A stretch of DNA of 64,000 nucleotides, from assembly GCA_016806645.1 (NCBI GenBank), contig JACSYO010001716.1, forward strand, positions 745,001-809,000. Reading direction: 5' to 3'. The position numbers and the translations under genes are program-made. The notes under the pieces are model-generated. The model saw only the letters and a list, made by a program, of their open reading frames with translations, made no database searches and was not told the DNA's origin. Positions within the stretch are counted from its first letter, which is position 1. The number at the start of each line of letters is the position of its first letter. Below, one piece after another: positions 1 through 13,694 of the stretch. Origin of the DNA: Ophiodon elongatus (taxonomy: Eukaryota > Chordata > Actinopteri > Perciformes > Hexagrammidae).

Positions 1-270
1 TCCAGAGCTATGGATGCTCCGCCTGCTCCGCCTGCTCCGCCTGCTCCCTACGGTTTGCTGGTTCTGTGTTGGGGTTTAAAAACAACTAGAGACATAGTAC
101 CTGTTTACACTGGCGTTTTGGGTCATTTCATGCTCCATGGCCTTTTTAATCCGTTTTTATGTGTATTTTACTGCGCTTTCTTTTATTGTGTACTTTATTG
201 TGCTTTTTTACAAACCTCTTGTAATGTGTTGGCCCCTTGTATGCTCACTTTGTTTAAAGATTTAGTTTTC

Positions 271-345
271 TGCTCCCGTAAAGCACTTTGTGACCTTTTG
301 TCTGTAAAAAGTGCGATAGAAATACATTTGAAATTTGAAATTTGA
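271..345 (+). mobile_element. LINE 3' tail fragment
   Basis: The sequence GTAAAGCACTTTGTGACC followed by a run like AAGTGCGATAGAAATACATTTG, ending in repeated AAATTTG units, is the form of the 3' end of teleost L2-type LINEs. Only the tail is present; no coding part is seen to the left. Confidence 0.5.
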
Positions 346-894
346 AGGAGGATGGACTTCTGCGGCGTCTGAAACACGAGGCATCGTTATTGTTGACGAA
401 AACGTCAAGTTTCAGATTTAAATGTGTTATTACACCTGTAGGTCGTTTACTTGTTTTTACGTTATTATTCATTGGGGCTGAATGAAATGATTGGACGGGG
501 CATATTAACGTCCTGCGACCGCCACAGATGCTGGATGTTTTAATACCTGTTTTTTTTTCAGTCAGAGCATTTGATTTATTGATTGCTGTCGGAACGTAAA
601 GAGCATTTGAACAAATATGACAAAACATGTTTTTGAAGAAGGTAACCAACCCCAGCTTTAAAAGCAACTCAAACTCGTCGGACAATCCTCTGACAGTCAA
701 AGTGAAAGAGTAACCTCGAGCTCCTGCTCCAGACGTACAGCAGGTGAAGCCCACTCAGAAGCACACCGACATTAGAGAGTCAAAATGACTAAACTAGAGT
801 TACCGCCTCGTGGTTGTATTCCTCCGCCCACCGGTCATGTTGCACTTTATTAAGACTTTGTTTTAATCCAATTAAGACATTTGTGTGAATTAGC
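346..894. other. Noncoding, no feature recognised
   Basis: Open frames here are short and unlike known proteins. No repeat structure was recognised. Confidence 0.5.
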
Positions 895-1075
895 ACATGA
901 ATTCTTGAGTTACGGCCAAAAATATGTTCAGTGAGTTCACAGTGACCTTGACCTCTGACCTCTAAATTCTAATTCATCTTTTAGTGCAAATGTGGCTCAA
1001 ATGTTAAGGGATCCAGGTGTTCCTGATTTTTCAAGAGACTGGACCGGACAGACGGACCAGCTGAAAACATAATCC
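895..1075. repeat. Dispersed teleost repeat (CAGTGACCTTGACC type)
   Basis: It contains the phrase CAGTGACCTTGACCTCTGACC, then GACTGGACCGGACAGACGG and ATAATCC, in the order of a very common fish dispersed repeat that ends in a run of GGACGGACGG. It has no coding potential. The family name is not assigned. Confidence 0.45.
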
Positions 1076-1335
1076 ACCGTCAGCGGGGCATGAAACATGT
1101 GTCTAAAGTAAATTGCCTACCCCTGCTTTAACTTAAACAAAAATATTTTTTTTTATAAATGACACATAAAAGGGATTGAGAATAATATTTAGACCAAATG
1201 GCAGGGAGATAACGTCTACATAAGATAAACCGTTACCGTTAGCTACGAGCCGCCAGCTCAGGCGACGCCATGTTGAGAGCCTTTGAGAATGCACACTTAA
1301 TGTTATACTTATTCATTTCACACTTTAATTATAAA

Positions 1336-1356
1336 ACACACACACACACACACACA
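1336..1356. repeat. (CA)n microsatellite
   Basis: About ten CA units. A TTTTATTCC (minus-strand AATAAA) follows at 1389, which could serve as a poly(A) signal for a minus-strand transcript. Confidence 0.9.
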
Positions 1357-1388
1357 TTTATAATCCAGACAGCCATAGTTTTTGATCA

Positions 1389-4300
1389 TTTTATTCCAAG
1401 AAAAGTTGTCAAACATATTTACAGCAAAACACGATGCTTTCTCAAACACCAAATGGCTCCTGTCAGCTTCATTAACAAAAAGCAGGTTCTCATTTCACAC
1501 AACGTACATTTCTGTACACACTGGAAACATATGCACTAAAAAGAGAAAAGTTCAAGATGTTACACGCTGTTTGAGAACGGCGTGGCTGTCTGTACGGTGC
1601 TGACGGTGAGGCAGTGGAACGTTTTGCATAGTGTTAAGTGTCTTTCAAGTGGAATCATTACCAGTTCTAAGAGAGTGAAATGAAGCGGCTCGTAGGAAAC
1701 AGACAGTGACGACAGAGAGGTGGACAGTTTGAAGCAGTTGTAAAGATCCTCAGTTAGCGCATCACCGCGGCAACATCCAGTTGGACCTATGTTAGGAGCA
1801 CGTCTGAGATTCTACATCCCAGAGTAAAGAACACATTTGCCACGTGCTACACCGAGTTTACCATCTGGTTTAAACAAAACAGGTGTGTCAGCATTCAACA
1901 ACCACAGCACCCGGACGCACATTGTTGTTGCGTTTTAATCCCAATCACTCCCGCCAGCTCTGTAACTTCACGGAGTCCTGCACCTTCAGGATGAACAGCA
2001 GTTTTAAGACTGAACATTTACTTTAGTCCAACTCCGCCCTAAAGGACTCGGTGCGCTTCAACTGAAGTGGCTCCGAGGCGACTCTAAGGGGGGGGGGTTA
2101 GAAACAGCTAGAATCCCTTTTGTCCCACGGACCGATCCGGGCACTAATATCTCCTCCCAGGAGGAGCTACAGATGTTGAATGCAGACGACATCGTTGTGG
2201 AGGCTTTGGTCATTCCTGTGGTCTGTGTTTGAGAGTGAAGGCCAGCGGAGCTTTGTAGGTCCAGAACATACAGAAACCCTCCGGTCAGACTCACCCCCGT
2301 ATGCTTTAACTGCTCTCTGCTGGCTTTCCTTTCCCCATCTGCGTTTAAATTATTCTGTACATTTGAACCGTTGCGTTTTGTTCTTCCCGTCTAACCCGGT
2401 TGCTTCAAGTACCATCTTCTGGATCAGCAACGAACCGAACGTGTTCCACGCAGCTCGAAGCGCTTCAGTAAAGACGGGAAGGAAGGAGAGGGGACTCAGG
2501 ATGGGCTGCTCTGTGGGGATTATTTCCACATGGCAAATCTGCAAATCTCCCCGAGAGTCTCCGAATCAGACGGTCAAGAAAGAATCAGCCACAAGCGTCT
2601 CAATACTGGTAGAATGAGCCAATACACACTGTTCATATCACACCAATCAGAACCCTTCAAACTCTCACGGTGGAGTACAGGTCAACGTCTCACTATCTCT
2701 CACTGAGGACTGCAGGTTACCCATTGACTTGACATCTTGAACTGTATTGTACTCCACTCCTAAAACTCCTCAACCTTAATGTAAAAAATTAAAAACAAAA
2801 CATTTAGTACAAAGTTATCAAAAACAGCCATCGGCCCACCAAATGATTATGATTGTTTCTTGGTCACACGTTAATTTCAAATCGAAACAGATACACGCGC
2901 AATTTTATCCAATTTTAACAAGTGCTCTTTGGATTGAACAGGAACATTAAACTAAACCGAACCCCCGGCTGGACCTTGTTTGGTTACAGTAGCACGGTGT
3001 TGTGTGGAGCCTGCTGCCTCCAACAGGTGGGATTCCCATCCAACACGTTCAACACAACACGGGTCACGCTCCGCTCTGCCTCCTTCTCGCTCCACATTAA
3101 TGCGGCCCTGGGGGACTGTTGTTAAATAGTGTGACATCACTGAAAGCCAAATATTCTAAAATTGGTCGATTGCGGGCGAGGGGCGGGGGGGGAGGGGGGG
3201 GTTCTGCAGAAAGTAAACCAGCGTGAGACAAAAGTGTATTTTTTGTCCCGCCGTGTGAGTTTTAACTCACCGAATCGTTTTAACCGGTGATCCAATCGCA
3301 CTTGGTGTGAATCATCTTTAAGGCACGGGGTTGTACGGGGCGGCGCAGACAACTGGTAGTCGCCTGTTGTTCATAGTGATTCACATACCATCATCAGCAA
3401 AGTGATGCTCTGACCTCGAGGTACTGGTACAGTCCAGTACGTTACCTTTACATTACACATGTTAAAGGAAGAGCAGGCCTACACTGGGGCTGTTGGGGAC
3501 AAATATCGACAAATATAAAAATACGCATGTCATAAACCTGGTCGTCACATCCATCATCCACCAGTTAAATGTCCTCGGCTCCACGGTGACGCCCACCTGG
3601 ACCCGCGTGGTGCCGGAAGTGCACTGCTGTGGTCTGGTCTTGCATACGGTTCCCGTCCCAGAGCTTTGGAATCATCGGCCGGTCCATCGCTTCCCGCTCA
3701 AATCATGATTGTGGATTCTTCACAGTTCAGTTTGTCAGAGTGTCTTTTTTTTTTCCATCGGAGTCCACGTCCATGTAGTAAACAAAGCTGCAGGGACACA
3801 AAGTAGGAGCAGGTCAGCATGGAGCAACAACAGAACGGTTCCATAACATGGTTGCCTACCGTTGGGTTTCTGTGATACCCAATACCTCGATATCTATATC
3901 GTAGGGTTGACTGGTGGTGCATTCACAAAATGTTCACTCAATGAGATGTTTGATAAATAATCATCAGTAATGTGCATACAATGTTCACAATATGACATCA
4001 CTTTACTGTAATGCAGCCTTTGAAGCAGGAAAAGACAACACTTATGCCATATTACGATATCCAAACACAGACAGTATCCTGTCTCGCGTCACGACATCGA
4101 CGTAATATGGATATATTGCCCAGCGCCACACTATACATGTTCGTTGGTAACCTGACACGCCCGGTTCGTTCACTGGAATCCTTTTCAAAAAGCACTCGGC
4201 AGGTGATTGGATGGCACTATTGTCTGTAAATCGATGGCGAAGCCAGTCGGGAGAAGAGCAAAGAGAGCGTTTCCCTCGAGTGAAGCCGCCAGTCGTTGCT

Positions 4301-6730
4301 ACGCGCTGTCACGTGGGACGCATCTACCTCCAACCCCACCCGACACCCTGAGCGGCTCCCCTGCCTGTAGACGTGTTTCCGGCTTTAGCGCGGCGCTGTG
4401 CTCTAATAATAGCCCAGCAGGCTGGCGTGCCACAGCTTGTGCTAGCAGCGGTTTGTTGCTCTCCTCATAGGTTGCGTAAGCCTCACAGCACATGGTCTGA
4501 ACACAAGTGGGTCAGCTTAGCAGGAAGCGTGTCGGGGACGGAGAATCAGGGAGGATGTGCTGAATGGACACATGGAAAGTGCTTATGTCAGGGCTGAGGA
4601 TGAGCGCTCGGAATTCCTCATATGTTTACAATGTAATACAGTATATCGTTCACAATATGGTGCTATTGGGGGGGGAGAAGACATTCAGTCCACAGGTTTC
4701 ATCCTTTCAACGCCACTGCAGCGCTGTGCGGCCATAAAGTATCCTGACGTGCTAGAAGCCAGGCGCTATCGATCTGTTTTCAGAACCCTGTTTTCCTTCT
4801 GGTCACCATCGTCCTCTGAAATCTGTTGTTGACAAGCCCCGCGATGAGTTGGTGGTGCCCCGAGGTGTCTGAAATCACCGGTGTGGCTCCAATTCTTCAG
4901 CGCTCAGCAGTTTTTGTTTAGTTTTTCCGAGAGCAGCTGTGTGAGGGAACGTTGTACCTGTGTGAACCTTCGTGTTTAAGGAGCATGCCTCGCATAGCTG
5001 ACTACGCGCCACACCATGGATAAGTTACGTGACTCCACACGGTCCGACTGAGGACAACACAGACCGCACGCAGCAGGGCTCGAAGTGGGAAAACAAGGAT
5101 CAGCAATCATTGTTACATTTGGAAGACACTAGGAGGCATTGGGTTTAATTCTTCAGTAAATGTTTGCCACTACGGCTCGTTGTCACCGTACGCCGCTCAT
5201 CAGCAAAGCTTTGATGAAGATGAAGGTCTTCCTTTGGAAGAATTATCCGTTTACTGCTGTGCTTTCTACCAACGTAGAAGCTGGTATTAAAATAGGAGAA
5301 AGCAAGCCGCTATGATCTGGAAGCTCTTAATAACTAATAAAGAGCATGTGTTTGCAAACACTTAAAACAAAGAACTCTGAAGGAGCGCCTGCTGACAAAC
5401 TTTCATCTGCTGAATGGACTGCGACAGCTTTGTAGACACAAGGAACCGGTTTGCCGTCCTTCTGCTCGAGGTGTTTACACAAGGCATATTTATTCTGAGT
5501 CTGCGCTTATGATTATTAGTCAAATAAAAAGTTCCATATTTGCTAGTCTGGGACCAAGTAGGCCCAAACCCACACGGTCCCACCTGAAACATGTAGCTAT
5601 CTTTTGCAGTCAGGCTTTACTTTAGCAGCTCGATCATTTCTTTATAGAAATGTCCCGCAAAGAATTATGTAATTAGATTCCGACTATAGAAAAACAGAAG
5701 CAAAAGGTCTGAAACCATTATTATTATTATTGAAAATGGATTCCTACAGTGCATAGTTCTTTCCAGAAAATGTACTATAAATTTGCAGTTAAAAGGTGCA
5801 CAACACAGAATTGAATAGCATTTCTATGGCCTCCATGTGGCTCTCAACATGGAGACGGCTGAGCCGGCGGCCAGCAGCTAACATTGCTACCAACGGGCAA
5901 CAGGCACAGAGTATGAGCAGCTGTTCATTACATTTTCAATACATAATAGGTCCAGTGTGCTGACTCGTGCATACGGTACATCGTCTAAAGACGTGTAGGA
6001 GTGTTTAAAGCCCCTCTGGTCGAAGTCTTTCTGAAGCCAACATAGCATTCTTTCTGCTTATTTCCCTGTGGGAGATATTACTGCTACATAAAGAGGCAGG
6101 ACAAAGAAAACAAGGTGAACGTCGTAGCCCTGCAGATCCTGGAGAGACTGAGGCCCGCTGCCTCGTCAGCCAGCCAGCCATTTGCCGTTGCATAACCCAA
6201 AAGCAGACTACCTCGTAGAAAGAAAAACCAGCAGAGACCGGTATCTTTGGGGAAGTGGTGGGGGCTGGTTTCTAGTGAGCGCAGGATTCGGTTCTCTCAC
6301 AGCTCTCTATGATAACCAGTTGGAGAGGGAGGGGAGAGGGAGTGCCGTTTCATTCACGAGCCCCGGGTGGTTTTGTGGGCCTTGCGGCAAAGCAACACAT
6401 TCCACTTGGCTGGCATTTACGTTGGAACTCTTCCTTAAGTAAGGTTAAGGTGTGTATGCTTCCCAGTTCCTCTCGATTCAAAAACTGACAAAGCATTCCC
6501 AGCGAATAGCAAGAGGTTGTGCAATACGACGATCACCTTGAATAACTGGAAGGCCACTCGGAGAGCGCAGACCAAAACCAAATGCCCTGATCTCACAATG
6601 TCAAAGGTTCTATATGCGGCATTCAGAGAATTTATATAGCAGCAGACAACTATTGGCTCTGTAAAGATATAGCTAATGACAGCTGCTCTGCGCGGCGCTC
6701 ACACGGTGCTCAGCTGTGATAACGCCCTCC
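1389..6730 (-). other. Noncoding unique sequence; possible 3' UTR exon of stk35
   Basis: No frame codes for a recognisable protein and few dispersed repeats are evident. The left end has a minus-strand poly(A) signal (AATAAA near 1389-1396). Together with the splice donor past the stk35 stop codon, this makes a distant noncoding terminal exon possible, but no acceptor is proven. G-runs at 2088-2098 and 3181-3200 are C-runs on the stk35 strand. Confidence 0.25.
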
Positions 6731-6732
6731 CA

Positions 6733-6920
6733 ATCATCGGTGGCTGATCCAACGCTCCGGTTGCCCCTCCCCCGGGTTAACACCGTCAGCGTTCTTCCTT
6801 GGCCCGCGCTACACCCGTCCACCAAGTGCCAAGAAAATCGGACCAGTAGTTTTTCAGTAATCTTGCAGACAAACAGACAAACGGGGGCCAAAAACGTAAC
6901 CTCCTTGGTGGAAGTAACCA
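6733..6920. repeat. Dispersed teleost repeat (CCAAGTGCCAAGAAAATCGG type)
   Basis: The order of motifs, TCCACCAAGTGCCAAGAAAATCGG, then CAGTAGTTTTTCAGTAA, CAGACAAACAGACAAACGG and AACCTCCTTGGTGGAAGTAA, is that of a common fish dispersed repeat. It has no coding capacity. Confidence 0.5.
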
Positions 6921-9120
6921 GTGGACAGAACCAGCAAGGAAACATGTCAAAGGTTGGGACGACTTTCAGGATTTATGCTTTCTAGTAAAACGGCCAGAGA
7001 GTTTGTCATTCTGTCATGATCAGTTATTTAGAATAACGCCTGCCGGACTCAAAATACTTGTCTAAACACTGAATATATTCTGTCTATTAAGTATCGAGAA
7101 TAGAGAAATTAGACGGGGACTTAGATTTGGTTTCTGGTTCTGTACGGTTTCAAAATGCAAACTAAACGTGAACAAGGAGAAATATGTGCCACAGCCGAGC
7201 CCCGCATTGGTTAAAGGTTTGTTTCTCTGTTTGTTTGTTTCACCATCTGCGCCCCGCGGGTAATCCTGCCATCTTGAAGTTCTTATGCTCTCATTTAGTC
7301 TCGGGACAGAGCGCACAGTCGATGGCAGTGGCGATGGAGCGAATCCACGAAACCCTAAAGTAATATCAGAGAGAGGGGGGGGGCCAATGTCTGGCCCCCT
7401 GCAGCAGATGCGGCCCGCGTCTCTCTACATCTATTATTTACAGGTCAAAGTGCACCCCCGTCAGCTCTGGTGCAACCGCTCAAATATTAGGAGCTGTCGA
7501 TACAACAGTGAACCAGAGTACCGGAGACAATCCACCACGAGGCCCGAATATGACCACGTAGGGCGCCAGCAGGGGCTCGGGATGCTCGGGCTGTGATAGG
7601 TGGTGCGCACACTGTGAGGAGATTAACACAGTGTAAAGAGCTTACAGCCCATTAGGTCCAACACAGCCACCATGAATGGGGACAGCGGAGTGGAAAAGAT
7701 GAGGCTCCATGTTATTCCAGAGCACCGTGGGATGACGGGGTTTCCTGGACAGTAGAGAGTGATGGAAGGCTCGAGATTTTTTTTGTACGGACAAATTACA
7801 CAAAAATAAAAAAAAAATAAAAATACTTTTGGCTCACACGTTTTCCTTTTGAATAAACACAAAAGATGTATTCCACCAGAATTGTTTGTGTAGGAACTGG
7901 TTCTGGCAGTTCTTTCTCTCTAAACCCTGAGGGCCCCAAGAAGAAAATAATGTACAACCTCCTCAGCCACTGAATGCTCACTTTTACAACCAGGTTGCAT
8001 AAGCACGCTCAATGCGCTTATAACACCCACTCCCAAAAACTTATAAAAGGGTGGCCTCCCTCTGGCGTTTCTCGGCCGCTCTTTAATAACCCCTCCAGAC
8101 TGAGCCAATGCAGAACATAGCGTACCCGGCCCTCAAACCGCGCTCCAAGCTCCTTCATTTCCTTTAGGGGAGCAGCATCAGCATCCTCTCAGACCCCTCT
8201 GTCTTTTGTCTACGTGTTCACATAAGATGGCAGACACGTGCGAAGAGAAAATTCCTCAACCCCGCTTGAAGGCCTCGGTGTGTTTGTTACAGCGGGGAAG
8301 CTCATGCGTGCGGTGTGAGGACAACACCCCGACAGTGCCTCGACTTGTAGAAAGCCTGTCCGTGCCGCCGGTGGAATCAAAAAGGATTCCCAGAGTGAGG
8401 ACTGTGTACACGTGTGGGACCGGGGCTTACAGTGCCCTGGCCTGGATTAGACAGAGGCTGCACGTTAGCTGGCAGACAGCGAGAGGACAAAATGTTCCAG
8501 AAGCAAGCCTCCATAAGCCCTGAACCAGCAGCGGCGCTCTCATTGTCCAGCAATGAGGAGGAGAGGAGAGGGAGGGAGGGGGCGGGGCAAGGAGGATGGG
8601 TGAGATAGATAGGGCAGTCGCACAAAACAGATGTGCGCATGGTGACGATATGATGCTGACAATATTATTATTATTATTTTTATTTTTACGTTTCATAAGG
8701 CTTTCCCCATTCCTGATGTGTGTCATTAAATATTTAGTATTTACATTCAGTCATAAAAAAAGAAAAAGAAAGCAGCACAGACACATCGTCTCTTCTATTT
8801 ACTGGAAATGAAATGTTACAGTAGGTCAGGCTGAAATACGAATAATTAACCGTAATGATGGCAGAAAACTCAAGCGTGGCGTCATGTAAACAAACCATGC
8901 TCCAGATCATACTGGAGACGTGACCGCTTTAAAGACAGGCCGGGTAGTACTTGCTTTCTTTTTACGTTTGTACTTTTTTTATTTATATTTATGGATAGAT
9001 ATAATAGGAAATGGCATACAATAAAGCCAAGAGCCAGATGCGACCTCATTTAGTTTTTTCATCATATTATTGGATAGTTTACGTGTTTATCACTTTTATG
9101 TTGCAGCTGGTAAAGGTGGA
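6921..9120. other. Noncoding, no gene recognised
   Basis: Short open frames only. There is a purine-rich block (GGAGGAGAGGAGAGG) at 8558-8610 and an (ATT)n-like stretch at 8661-8690. No protein similarity was recognised. Confidence 0.5.
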
Positions 9121-9123
9121 CTT

Positions 9124-9472
9124 AATTATTCCATTCCATTATCCAAACCGCTTATCCTATTCAGGGTCCGGGGCGCTGGAGCCGAGCCCAGCTGACTTTG
9201 GGTGAAGGCAGGGTTCACCTGGACAGGGGTCCAGTTTATCTCAGGGCTCATATAGAGACAGACAACCAATCACACTCACATTCACACCTACGGGAAATTT
9301 AGAGTCCAATTAACCTGAGCTGCATGTCTCTGGACTGTGGGAGGAAGCTGGAGAACCCAGAGGGAACCCATGCTGCCACGGGGAGAACGTGAAGAACTGC
9401 CCAGACTGGAAACCGAAGTCGGGCCCCTCTTGCTGTGAGGTAACAGTGCTAGCCACTACACCACCGTGCAGC
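9124..9472 (+). mobile_element. Dispersed repeat (CCGCTTATCC...GGACTGTGGGAGGAAG family)
   Basis: This copy runs from CCATTATCCAAACCGCTTATCC through a GGGCGCTGGAGCC block, the CAATCACACTCACATTCACACC block and CTGGACTGTGGGAGGAAGC to GCTAGCCACTACACCACCG. That is the order of a very abundant teleost interspersed repeat. It is old: several indels break the consensus. The class (SINE or LINE-derived) is not decided. Confidence 0.65.
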
Positions 9473-12400
9473 CTTAATTATATCATATTGTATTTACTGT
9501 TTAGTTACTTTGCAGATTCAAACTGACAATACATAATATAAAGCTGTCAGATAAACGTAGTGATGTAAAAACTACAATATTTGCCTCTGAAATGTTGAGT
9601 TTAAAGTAGTATGAAATAGAAATACTAAGTAAAGTACAAGTACCTCAAATTTGTACTTAGGGTACAGTGCTTGAGTAAATGTACTTTCCACCACTGGAAA
9701 CTTGAGAGACGGCATGACATTAGCTAACACTAGCTAGTTTAGCTAACATTACACATCAGAGAGGTGGCTTTAAACGGTCCAGAATGTTATTTAGGTTGCG
9801 TTGTCGTGCCGTTACTGGGATGGAACAACCAAAGCTGATGAGCATTTTAGCATGTTATCGATGGCGACGAGCCTTGAAGCTCCGCCCCCACCGCTGCACA
9901 GAGTGCTGTTTGCTTGTGAATTAAAAGTTTAGAATCATTGAACATGTCGCGTGTCCAAAGTGCACCAACTGTAACATATCCATCCCCACACTGAAACGAT
10001 ATGAGCCCCATGTTCCATCGGACGAGAGATTGTGGGTTATATCTCGTCAGTGATGAGAGTATCGTTAGCCGTGCCCTCGGTGAACCAGCTCCCGACATTA
10101 ACCCCCCCTCATCTCTCTGTGTTTACAGCCTCTAATCCCCCCACTGTCCCACTCTCCCTCCTCTTGCGTAACATGCAACATCCCATCATGCCGTGCGAGA
10201 ACGAAGCCAATCTGCAGCAGCGGACTAGCACGCAACACCCTCAGAGTCCACCCTGTTGACAGCTGGGAGCCGAGGCGTTACGTCACAGGGTGAGCGGGCG
10301 GGGTCGTCTGGGGGGCAGGGAGGGGGGGGGGGGGCTTACAGTAAGGGGTTAACAGAGAATGAGCGCAGGATTGGAGAGCTAATGGTCAAACAAACGGCGA
10401 CTTAGCCCCGGTCAAGGGTGGGTTCAAGTTCAAACAAACAGACGGACGGTTGCGGGTCACTGAACAGCCACTCAGCGGCTGATTGATGTGCAACAAGGAG
10501 TTTCCGCTCTAAATAGCAAACTGAGACAATTACCATCTTACGGGGACACTTTTCCTACACGGTCAGCGCAGCAGAAACAAAGTTAGTTCCTGCTGCCTGT
10601 GGAAGTGTATTTAGAGGTTAGGAGGGGGGGTTTCTTCTAAGATACGTCCCTCTTTAGAAAGTGGGTGAGGCTAGGTCCTGATTAAGTCAAAGTTACGAGC
10701 ATTTCTTCCCCAAAAAATCAGTCAGGTGACATTCTGTTGGAGCATTTTCAAAAACTGTACAGAAAATATTCTGTGTCACTGATAAATAAAAGGGGAAAGA
10801 CTGTACTGTGGTATGAGTTTATGAAAAAATGCATTCACTGTATGTCATTTTAGCGGTATTGACATTACCAAGGGTCGCTAGCTAGCAGCATGTGGACATC
10901 GATATTCATAGTGATACAGAGACTTACAATACAGTTGTATAGTCTTTCTAAAAATAAAAAAACATATTACTTCTACAATAGCTGTAGTATATTTTATGTG
11001 GAAAACTTCTTCCTGGACTCTTTTCCAGGAAAAAGACAAGCGGCCATCTCTCACAATGATTAATTACACAATTTAACCATCATAGTGTGAAGTAAAGTTT
11101 TACTAACGATCATTATCAACCTTTCATTAAAAATATGCAAGTGGGAGATCGGCAGTAATGCTTTCTAGCTGATCCCTGATGATGCTACTGGACAAATAGT
11201 CCATGTTGAAATCAGTAGTGGGAGAGCTAGAAACGTTGTTAGCACTGGAGCTAACTGCTAACGTACGGAGGTTCCATTGAGTTACGCTATGATGCGTTCA
11301 AGCTATATTCTGTAAAAATGTATTGTACGAGTAAGTAAATTATAACGTTATCATGATGTGGTCAAATGTGACCTTGTAAAAGGTAATGTTGGTGAGAAAC
11401 TTGAAAAAAAAAATACAGTAGTTTGAAGGAGACGTTTTCACAGCAATATGAAATAGATATTAGAGATGAATTATGAACTTTTAACTTTTAACTCAACGCT
11501 GGCTCTTAGCAGCTCATAAATTCTCATCATTAAATCTACTAATGCCATGATTTCATCAATAAAAACAATCTTTTACGCCGACTTTTCCGGGACAGTGGCG
11601 GAGCCTTGCAAACCAGCTGCTATAACAAAGTAAAAACTAGCTGTATTGGCCGATACGGCTCATTGACGATTGGCAATCGATATCGACGGCAAAAAAAAAG
11701 AAAGTTAAAGTTTATATTTGCTCCCCTTTTTTTTTCTGCTGCTCCGATCGAACCGTGAGTTTTATGACCTGTTGCAAACCCTCTCACAACCCACAGCCGG
11801 AAGAATGAAGAGGCTTGTTGCTGAATGAATGACCTTTCCTGTCAACATATACTGTATAAGCAACTGAACCATGGTGGTCTAATCCAACAAGGAAACAAGC
11901 AAGGCAACGAGTGAGCAAGCAGCAGCTTGTGATGCACTCGTCGACATTCGTCTTCCGGTGAGCGATCCCCGTCAGCGAAAGGGACGAAGACGTCACGGCA
12001 GGAAGTGACTTGCGTGGCAGTCGGCATTTTGATGGGAACCGAAGTCATAATTCGGTGTTGTCACAAGAGATGTCATTCCCAGTGAGGTGTTAATATGAAC
12101 CAGAAAAACCTCATGTGCCGTGCGATGCGGACGATCCCTTTCTGTTAATAAATGGATCTCTGCCAATAGCTCATTGTTCTCAGCGTGTCTCTCTCACACA
12201 CCCTGACTGTGTGCATTTTATTTCAAGCCAGGCTGTTTTGCCCTCAGGCCCAGGCTGTACCCGGCTGGAGTCCTCCTCCCTCCTGCCTACATACAGTAGC
12301 TGTGCTCTTAACCCCCCCCCAACCCCCCCCCCCCCCTTCCTCCCTTACACAAAACCTCTTGTGAGCTACCTTCCACTTTAACGTCACTCATCTTGTTAAC

Positions 12401-13690
12401 CCTATCAATAGCTCGGTTTTGTGTGCTGATGGCGGTGCAGTAGATACTTTCACTTGTTATACTGTTTCCTCGACGGTGACGTGGGAAGCTTTGGTGTCAG
12501 GTTTGGGAACTAGAAGTGAAGGGACAAGGCCAACACGTCTTCTGATGTCTTGAGGTCAGAATAGTTAAAGTGCAGTTCACCCCAAAAATCTAAAACACAT
12601 ATTTCTCCCCCTACTTGTAGCGCCATTTATAAATCTCTATCTATCTATTTGTTTATATTGCTTTGGTGGGAGTTGCTTAGTTTTGGAGATATCAGCCATG
12701 GACACAATATAACAGAACCATATGGCACTCGGCTTGTGTTGCGCCAAAATAACAGTCTCTTTCCAGAAATCACCATCCACAATCAACTCACACCAAAACA
12801 ATCTAGACGGATAAATAGCAATACATCTAGGAGGAAAAATACGTATGTGATTTTTTTGGGTTTAAGGATAAAAACATTAGTTCAAGTTTATTACACCGTG
12901 GATCGCATGTCACGCCTTTCTGATCATCCTATTAATGATAACCCTGTTGGTGAAAGCTTGGCGTGCGGCGACATCCCATAACAAATCTTCAGGTTAGCCA
13001 TTTTCTCCTCCACATTAGGAAGAGGAAACCAAAGGTGAACTGTAAAAGTATCACTCAACCTGTCCGCTGTAAAGATCCATCGCAGTTTACAGAACCACGC
13101 CCTGCTTCAACTTCAAATAAAGGCTTTAAATAAGCCGGATAAACTGTTGCCGACCACTCTTGGTCCGTCTGAGTTGATTGTAGTGAGATGGTAGGGTTTT
13201 ACCCACAACTCATAAAATTGCTTTGTGCGCAAAATGCTATAACCGTGACCAAGACTAATGAAATAAGATGCAAATGTTAACAAACTGGAATCATGCTTTT
13301 AAAGAATTCCCCTTCGCAGGATTCGATCCAGGTTTGAACTGGAACTGGTGCCAGATGTAGAGAGGGTGCGTGTCATGGTGGAAGGGAGATTCAAACAGAC
13401 ATGCTTCACCTGCTTTCATTCCTGAAACACCCTCACCCTGTACAAATGCCTGGCTACTGGAGGTAACCAAAACAATGGCTTCTCTCTTCACCGTAAAGAA
13501 GAGCAGTGACAGGACGTTTCTGAAACACTCTAAAATGCAGCACACATCAGTGACTTCACGCCACCAGTGGATGTAAACAGAGGGACGCTCCGGCCACTGA
13601 CCGGGACGAGACAGGCTAGTGGCGTCAGCTGGAAGGAAGATTAGCCGATTTCAGGCCTGGGTTCCCTTTAAGCCAAGGTTGGTGAGATAA
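9473..13690. other. Noncoding, no gene recognised
   Basis: No exon with protein similarity was found. It contains a poly-G run at 10321-10334, poly-C runs at 12311-12339, and a B-box-like GGATTCGATCC at 13319 with no tRNA around it. Confidence 0.5.
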
Positions 13691-13694
13691 TCTG

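Noticed and set aside
10..345. 111-residue frame at the left edge
   Set aside because: Runs through a short CTCCGCCTG repeat and into a LINE 3' tail; composition is not protein-like.
2180..2617. 145-residue plus-strand frame
   Set aside because: No domain, no splice support, and overlapped by equally long minus frames.
13314..13335. B-box-like GGATTCGATCC as part of a tRNA gene
   Set aside because: No A box at the right distance and no cloverleaf pairing.
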